A DNA stretch of 64,000 nt from Crocinitomicaceae bacterium (lineage in GTDB: Bacteria > Bacteroidota > Bacteroidia > Flavobacteriales_D > Crocinitomicaceae). The notes below the pieces were generated by a model. The model searched no databases. It was not told where the DNA came from and worked only from the letters and a program-made list of their open reading frames with translations. A program made the translations under genes and the position numbers. Shown here piece after piece: positions 60,401 to 64,000 of the stretch; the stretch's first letter is position 1; each line of letters begins with the position of its first letter. The stretch lies in contig JADJGJ010000001.1 of NCBI GenBank assembly GCA_016708105.1, forward strand, positions 620,001 through 684,000. The letters are read 5' to 3'.

Positions 60401-60583
60401 AATGTGCCTGAAATTGCCTGGAACTTTTACATAGGCGGTTATCAACCCGCTCAAAAATGGCTAAAAGACAGAAAAGATCGTGAACTCAGCTACGATGATA
60501 TTTTGCATTACCAAAAAATTATTGTTGCGCTGACAGAAACGGATAGGATTATGAAGGAGATTGATTTGGTTGGGGTGGAGTGA
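57425..60583 (+). CDS. Single-chain type ISP restriction-modification enzyme
   Basis: 1052 residues. N-terminal PD-(D/E)xK nuclease: APDYILMKKDIPVGFIEAKDIG (D54, E68, K70). A helical coupler/helicase-like region follows. The N6-adenine methyltransferase has motif I ILDPATGTGTF (D388) and the catalytic IGNPPYAVSS (N506-P-P-Y). The C-terminal part (TaqI/ISP specificity-like, NYWEYVxxLHxxxY-equivalent YKEYLKIDFPRIPYP, and WNFYIGGYQPAQKWLKDRKDRELSYDDILHYQ) fits LlaBIII/ISP-type proteins, though these are usually ~1500 residues with a complete helicase; here the ATPase motifs are not visible, so a type IIG-like variant is equally possible. It should protect host DNA by methylation and cleave foreign DNA. 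Confidence 0.85.
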   Translation: MILDQYITNINKRYKLGNATEHTFRGDLQQLIESLLPGISATNEPKRQSCGAPDYILMKKDIPVGFIEAKDIGDSDLDGTKKTGNKEQFDRYKASLGNIIFTDYLSFHLYREGVLVTKISIGELQGNSIVPVSKNFNEFTNLITDFGSHVSQSIKNPKRLAEMMAGKARLLSDVIEKALNSDDDNHENSTLREQMKAFKEILIHDITPKGFADVYAQTIAYGMFAARLHDPTLPTFSRQEAAELIPKTNPFLRKLFGYIAGPDIDDRIKWIVDSLVDIFLACNVREILKNYGKSTKMEDPIIHFYETFLSEYDPKLRKARGVWYTPQPVVDFIVRAVDDILKSEFGLKEGLADTSKTKIKVNLQATDKRYKDNIKTVEEEIHRVQILDPATGTGTFLAEVVKHIHKKFEGQEGIWSNYVETHLLPRLNGFELLMASYAMAHLKLDLLLTETGFKPKKEQRFRVYLTNSLEESHPDTGTLFANWLSSEANEANRIKRETPVMCVIGNPPYAVSSTNKSDWIDNLINDYKQNLKEKSYNSLSDDYVKFIRFGQHFIEKNGSGILAYISNNSFIDGIVFRQMRKSLMECFDKLYILDLHGNSKKKETAPDGGADQNVFDIMQGVSINIFIRKDGKRNQSLGKVAHFDLFGKREVKYDFLINNSLKSISWCELNLNAPNYSFIARDIDLEIIYNEGFDLSKLFVQNSSGIETRKDYLVVAFDETKLKQVIQDFKDLDEDSIAKKYNVNNDSRDWKIGAAKNDIIRNNPKIENILSKPFDVRKIIYTGITKGIVGYPMYNNFKHFIDRDNLGLVLKRGRLLGSNSNFSHVFITNCLTDKNFLADQSYVLPLYLYSDAGGQQSIEQSVERRANLDPATIADIAKSIGIEFFPETKSNSNSFNAVDLLDYIYSVLYSPFYRVKYKEYLKIDFPRIPYPKDQKKFWQLVGLGGELRRLHLLESLTVQKYITKYPVDGDNMITKIKFENGKVFINDTQYFSNVPEIAWNFYIGGYQPAQKWLKDRKDRELSYDDILHYQKIIVALTETDRIMKEIDLVGVE

Positions 60584-60586
60584 GAT

Positions 60587-61441
60587 ATGAGTGTAGAAAA
60601 TTTAGTTCGACAAATTGCGTCAATTGACCGTGAGATTAACACAGTTGAAAAGAGTATCCATACCATTATTGAAAAGCTTAACCAAAAAACGAAGGAGGTA
60701 AACTCAATCTTTACAAAATTATCCAAAGAAAAGGACTTAAAAAGGGCAATTACCATTCGAGTTGATTTGCAAAGGAAACAAGAGGAAATTAATAGACTCG
60801 AAAAGGACAAAAGCACAAAATCAAAATCATTGGCTGATAAAAAAAGTAAAAAGTTAGAGTTACATAATAAACTTAACAAGGAAGAAGAAAAGGTTAGGGA
60901 CAAGGCAAAAAAAGATCAGAAAGAAATTCTATCCATTCAACAGCAAATAACAAGAGAAATGGAGAAGCAAAAACGACAATCACTTCAAACAATTGATGTA
61001 TTAAAACCAACTCAAATTCGTTCTATAGCGTATGATGTATTTGTATCTCATGCTTCTGAGGATAAAGATGAATTTGTTAGAGATTTCGTAGAATGCCTAA
61101 GAGAAAATGGTTTAAAAGTTTGGTACGACGAATTGACTTTAAAAATTGGCGACAGTTTAAGACGATCAATTGATTCTGGACTGAGTAATTCAAGATTTGG
61201 AATAGTAGTTTTATCCGAAGCATTCTTTCAAAAAGAATGGCCTCAAAGAGAACTTGATGGATTATTTGCGAGAGAGATAGACGGGAACAAGGTTATCTTA
61301 CCAATATGGCATAAAATAAGTAAAAATGAGGTGTTACGATACAGCCCAATGATTGCTGATATGGTTGCATTAAACACCTCGAATTTTACAACGGCAGAAA
61401 TTGCAGAAAAGATTTCTAAAAGAGTTCTGCAACCTGACTGA
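60587..61441 (+). CDS. Coiled-coil TIR-domain protein (probable NADase effector)
   Basis: 284 residues. The first ~140 form a long Lys/Glu-rich coiled coil (KEKDLKRAITIRVDLQRKQEEINRLEKDK). The C-terminal TIR domain (~145-284) begins IAYDVFVSHASEDKDEFVRDF, has LRENGLKVWYDELTLKIGDSLRRSIDSGL (BB-loop region) and LSEAFFQKEWPQRELDGLF, with E222 at the position of the catalytic Glu of bacterial TIR NADases. The family depletes NAD+ or makes cyclic ADP-ribose signals during phage defence. It starts 3 bp after the ISP gene, so it belongs to that operon. Confidence 0.9.
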   Translation: MSVENLVRQIASIDREINTVEKSIHTIIEKLNQKTKEVNSIFTKLSKEKDLKRAITIRVDLQRKQEEINRLEKDKSTKSKSLADKKSKKLELHNKLNKEEEKVRDKAKKDQKEILSIQQQITREMEKQKRQSLQTIDVLKPTQIRSIAYDVFVSHASEDKDEFVRDFVECLRENGLKVWYDELTLKIGDSLRRSIDSGLSNSRFGIVVLSEAFFQKEWPQRELDGLFAREIDGNKVILPIWHKISKNEVLRYSPMIADMVALNTSNFTTAEIAEKISKRVLQPD

Positions 61442-61457
61442 GTAGAAATATTGGAAA

Positions 61458-61745
61458 ATGAAAAACAAAGAATTTATACAAGCACATCTCGTTGAGTCGA
61501 AGAAGCAAATTTCTGAATTGGCTGATAGAATTATGCTGAATGATGCTGACTTGGAAGATGACAAAAGACTCTTTGCCCCAATCTTACAGAAGACAGAAAA
61601 TATAATATTATCTGACTATCTCATTGAGTTAGCAAATAAAAGAATTGAAGATTTGGAAGTTTATATTGGTGATACACCAGAATCGCAAGAGTACGCTGAT
61701 CAATTAACCGTATATCTTCAATATCTACTGCGTGAAAAATTATAG
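61458..61745 (+). CDS. Small acidic hypothetical protein (95 aa)
   Basis: An all-helical, acidic protein (KNKEFIQAHLVESKKQISELADRIMLNDADLEDDKRLFAPIL; then NKRIEDLEVYIGDTPESQEYADQLTVYLQYLLREKL). No known family. It is 16 bp after the TIR gene and 16 bp before the deoxyribosyltransferase-like gene, in the same direction. It could be a partner or regulator of the TIR protein; not supported by sequence alone. Confidence 0.65.
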   Translation: MKNKEFIQAHLVESKKQISELADRIMLNDADLEDDKRLFAPILQKTENIILSDYLIELANKRIEDLEVYIGDTPESQEYADQLTVYLQYLLREKL

Positions 61746-61761
61746 AGGAATACAGTGATTT

Positions 61762-62820
61762 ATGGAACAAAAAAAATGCTTCATTATTATGCCTTTTACA
61801 AAGGCTGCGCTTGGTGAACAAATTCTTGACAAGGCCGAGCTATCATATATCTATACCAACATAATAAAACGTGCGGTGTCTGAATATAAAGTGGAAGGCC
61901 AAGCTTTCTTTTCTCAAATTTCACGATACGAATCTAATGTAGGTTCAATAATCGATGGCATTGCATCGCAGCTTAACGAATCTGATTTGGTGATTGCAGA
62001 TTTGACTGGTATGAACCCCAATGTTATGTACGAATTGGGTGTTCGACACACGCTACGCAGAGGTACAATTATTATTAGCCAAGATATAAAGTCACTTCCA
62101 TCGGATTTGAGAGACTATATGTGTGTTGAGTATTCATTCTCAAAAAATACGATTGAGCAAGAAACAAATTATCACCATTTTTCCGAACAATTGCATATTT
62201 CAATTCGAGAGATTTTTAGTACGCACAAACCAGATTCTCCAGTTCTAAATTACTTGAATGGAAAAGGTCGTTACTGGAAAGAAGATGAATTGAAGACCTT
62301 GAAAAAAAATTTGGTCGTCAGTGCATATTTATTGGAGCAATTTGTGAAAATTCAGGAATGTATTCAAGCAATTGAAACTGAAGAAGGTAAATCGCAGTTA
62401 GAAGGTTATTTTGTTATTACTAATATATACTTGAATAATTTACAAGGCGCTCTTAATGACTTGACTATTGGAGTAGAAACTTCCATTTTATATGAAAATC
62501 TGCAAGCTGCCATTTCATTGATTTCGGACATTCAAAAAAAATCAAATATTGGTGAGACGTTGCCTGAAATATTCGCAATGATACCAGATTATGATCCAAA
62601 TCTCTTTAGAAATTATAAGCAAACTTTCTTCGCTTCTCAATTTGTAAATCACTTCAAATTGAATGACCACGAATTTGAGCGGATATCAATAAAAAATGTG
62701 TTTTCCGAAGAAGGTGATTTTTACATTCACTTCGTTGGCGATTTGCAAGAGTATTTAGAAGTAAAAGCTGAAGAATTGGGGATCAGCGAGGAAGAGATTG
62801 ATTACATTTTAAAAAATTAG
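61762..62820 (+). CDS. Nucleoside 2-deoxyribosyltransferase/TIR-like protein (352 aa)
   Basis: The N-terminal ~150 residues show the pattern CFIIMPFT ... YIYTNIIKRAVSEY ... IIDGIASQLNESDLVIADLTGMNPNVMYELGVRHTLRRGTIIISQD ... SDLRDYMCVEY. This is the Rossmann-like NDT/TIR-SLOG-type domain of many predicted defence proteins, with ADLTGxNPNVxYELGxxH holding the conserved Asp and Glu. The C-terminal ~200 residues are helical and unrecognised. It would hydrolyse or transfer on nucleotide or NAD substrates. It sits directly after the TIR gene group, so a nucleotide-based defence function is plausible. Confidence 0.75.
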   Translation: MEQKKCFIIMPFTKAALGEQILDKAELSYIYTNIIKRAVSEYKVEGQAFFSQISRYESNVGSIIDGIASQLNESDLVIADLTGMNPNVMYELGVRHTLRRGTIIISQDIKSLPSDLRDYMCVEYSFSKNTIEQETNYHHFSEQLHISIREIFSTHKPDSPVLNYLNGKGRYWKEDELKTLKKNLVVSAYLLEQFVKIQECIQAIETEEGKSQLEGYFVITNIYLNNLQGALNDLTIGVETSILYENLQAAISLISDIQKKSNIGETLPEIFAMIPDYDPNLFRNYKQTFFASQFVNHFKLNDHEFERISIKNVFSEEGDFYIHFVGDLQEYLEVKAEELGISEEEIDYILKN

Positions 62821-62824
62821 AGTC

Positions 62825-63874
62825 ATGATCAAGAATTTTTTATTCTTTTTATTTTTAGTTATTTGTGTTGTCACAATTTGGTGGCAAATTGGTTGGGTTT
62901 ATGTTGATTCGATCACAATAGATAATCCGGAGATTAATTCAACTTCGGAATACAGAGGTACTTTTGGTGATAAATTCGGTTTTGTAAACTCGCTATTTTC
63001 GGCTCTTGCTTTGGCTGGAATTATTTATTCAATTTTTCTTCAACAACGTGAGTTATCATTGCAAAGAAAGGAGCTAAATGAGACCAAGGCTGAATTTCGT
63101 GACCAAAATTTCCAAACCGCTTATTTCAATCTTTTAAGAATGAATCGTGAGATAGTTGACGAACTGAATGTAACTTTTGTCAGGTTAAATCGAAATCTTG
63201 AAAAAAAAATTATAGATGCTAAAGGACGTTCATTTTTTAAGCATTTTAAAACAGAATTAAAAAGAATTTCAGATGCATTAAATGAACCGAAATTTATAGA
63301 ATTCAATAAAGAGAGTGCATTGCATGAAATGGAATTAGAAGCAGAACAAGATTATTACGACTCAATAAATTCAGAAGGTCATACAGAATCTGGATTAGTA
63401 GAGTCTGAAACCAGCTACATGCACCAATTTACGTTGCAACATTATAAAATTTCCGAAGAAGAATTTAATTCATATAAGAAGTTACAATCAGAAAGGGAAA
63501 AGGTGGTTCGTATTTACGATTTTTTTCTTCGGAAATATGCTTTTGCCATTGGCCATTATTTTAGACACTCTTACCAAACATTGTTATTTCTTGACCATTC
63601 GGAAAAGGAAAAAATTAAAAATAGTAGTCCTATTGGTGAAGTAAAAGATCTTGAAAAGATAAGAGAAATCAAAAGTGAATTTCGTAGATATTCACAATTC
63701 TTTAAATCTCAAATGACTATACCAGAGGCCTTCGCGCTATTTTATAATTCATTCAAGTTTAAAAACGCTGAAATGTTATTGTCAAAATATCAAATTTTAG
63801 ATTTCTTACCTGCTGAATTGATTTTGGACAAGCGGCATAACTTTCGTAAGGAAATTATACTTTTTGAAATTTAA
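62825..63874 (+). CDS. Putative phage abortive-infection membrane protein
   Basis: 349 residues. Two N-terminal membrane helices (FLFFLFLVICVVTIWWQIGWVYV and FGFVNSLFSALALAGIIYSIFL) are separated by an extracytoplasmic loop containing GTFGDKFGFVN. Then comes the juxtamembrane coiled coil QQRELSLQRKELNETKAEFRDQNFQTAYFNLLRMNREIVDEL and a helical C-terminal region with FYDFFLRKYAFAIGHYFRHSYQTLLFLD-type sequence. The GTFGDxFGxVNxLFSxLAFAGIIxTIxLQ(R/K)xEL block is what I associate with the putative phage abortive infection family. It starts 4 bp after the previous stop. Confidence 0.82.
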   Translation: MIKNFLFFLFLVICVVTIWWQIGWVYVDSITIDNPEINSTSEYRGTFGDKFGFVNSLFSALALAGIIYSIFLQQRELSLQRKELNETKAEFRDQNFQTAYFNLLRMNREIVDELNVTFVRLNRNLEKKIIDAKGRSFFKHFKTELKRISDALNEPKFIEFNKESALHEMELEAEQDYYDSINSEGHTESGLVESETSYMHQFTLQHYKISEEEFNSYKKLQSEREKVVRIYDFFLRKYAFAIGHYFRHSYQTLLFLDHSEKEKIKNSSPIGEVKDLEKIREIKSEFRRYSQFFKSQMTIPEAFALFYNSFKFKNAEMLLSKYQILDFLPAELILDKRHNFRKEIILFEI

Positions 63875-63929
63875 CGAATATTGTTCGGAAAAATCGATTC
63901 ATAAAACGGAGATTATTTATGTATGAATA

Positions 63930-64000
63930 TCATTCCCGTGCATCAACAATTTCATATCCCAAATAGGATGCACCCTTATGCCCGTCAAATTTTTCGATAA
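63930..64000 (-). CDS. Possible C-terminus of a gene entering from the right edge
   Basis: The minus strand from 64000 reads IEKFDGHKGASYLG YEIVDARE and stops at 63930 (frame open to the window edge). The composition is protein-like, but only ~23 codons are visible, so neither gene nor family can be confirmed. Between it and the previous gene lie about 55 bp without features. Confidence 0.35.
   Translation of the reverse strand, partial: IEKFDGHKGASYLGYEIVDARE

Overview
The window looks like a chromosomal stretch of a Bacteroidota (Flavobacteriales-like) bacterium. The DNA is AT-rich. Nine proteins end in a type IX secretion (T9SS) type A sorting domain with a [Y/F]PNP core. One promoter fits the Bacteroidota TTG / TAnnTTTG pattern, and the TonB-receptor and SprB-type fragments belong to this phylum. 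No rRNA, tRNA or CRISPR array was recognised.

Layout. 1-5 kb (mostly minus strand) holds a MerR-like regulator cut by the window edge, several unrecognised proteins, a small gene broken by a homopolymer frameshift, and an ImmA/IrrE-type metallopeptidase. 5.0-6.6 kb is an intact IS3-family element. It abuts a 3'-truncated dinD and an hsdR with no hsdM or hsdS nearby; upstream of hsdR is a decayed relative of the same IS. 10.6-18.2 kb is a metabolic block: a histidine kinase and an NtrC-type sigma-54 activator, then a likely sigma-54 promoter, a duplicated four-cysteine protein, glutamate dehydrogenase, the three-subunit NAD(P) transhydrogenase and a GreA/Rnk-like protein, closed by a strong terminator. 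18.2-19.4 kb is a gene graveyard (probable integrase tail, two TonB/outer-membrane-barrel tails). 19.4-23.6 kb carries an ECF sigma factor, its probable anti-sigma factor, a serine hydrolase and a YD-repeat-like protein.

23.6-36.0 kb and 47.0-54.3 kb are two blocks of T9SS cargo, including very large SBBP-repeat proteins, two of them fused to subtilisin domains. The first gene of each block is preceded by the same ~600-bp cassette, which encodes a small HTH protein and carries three evenly spaced palindromes of the form TGTCGG-N4-CCGACA. A structured ~120-bp repeat occurs four times in one orientation (31.4, 36.0, 41.5 and 53.0 kb) and sits at the borders between gene modules.

Between and after these lie defence-like modules: (a) 36.2-41.5 kb, AAA+ ATPase, DEDD exonuclease, DUF262/DUF1524 GmrSD-like nuclease, WYL regulator, zinc-finger miniprotein and GIY-YIG-like protein in one operon between two of the repeats; (b) 41.7-46.0 kb, a Cys-His-Asp enzyme, a UVR-motif miniprotein, a JAB/MPN protein coupled to a zinc-ribbon protein, and an operon of an ART-like protein, an unknown protein and a SecB-like chaperone; (c) 54.4-63.9 kb, a small membrane protein, two overlapping miniproteins sharing a GRxIPxPxP motif, a large membrane protein, a single-chain type ISP restriction-modification enzyme, a coiled-coil TIR protein, a deoxyribosyltransferase-like protein and a putative abortive-infection membrane protein. 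Modules (b) and (c) are the best candidates for undescribed systems.
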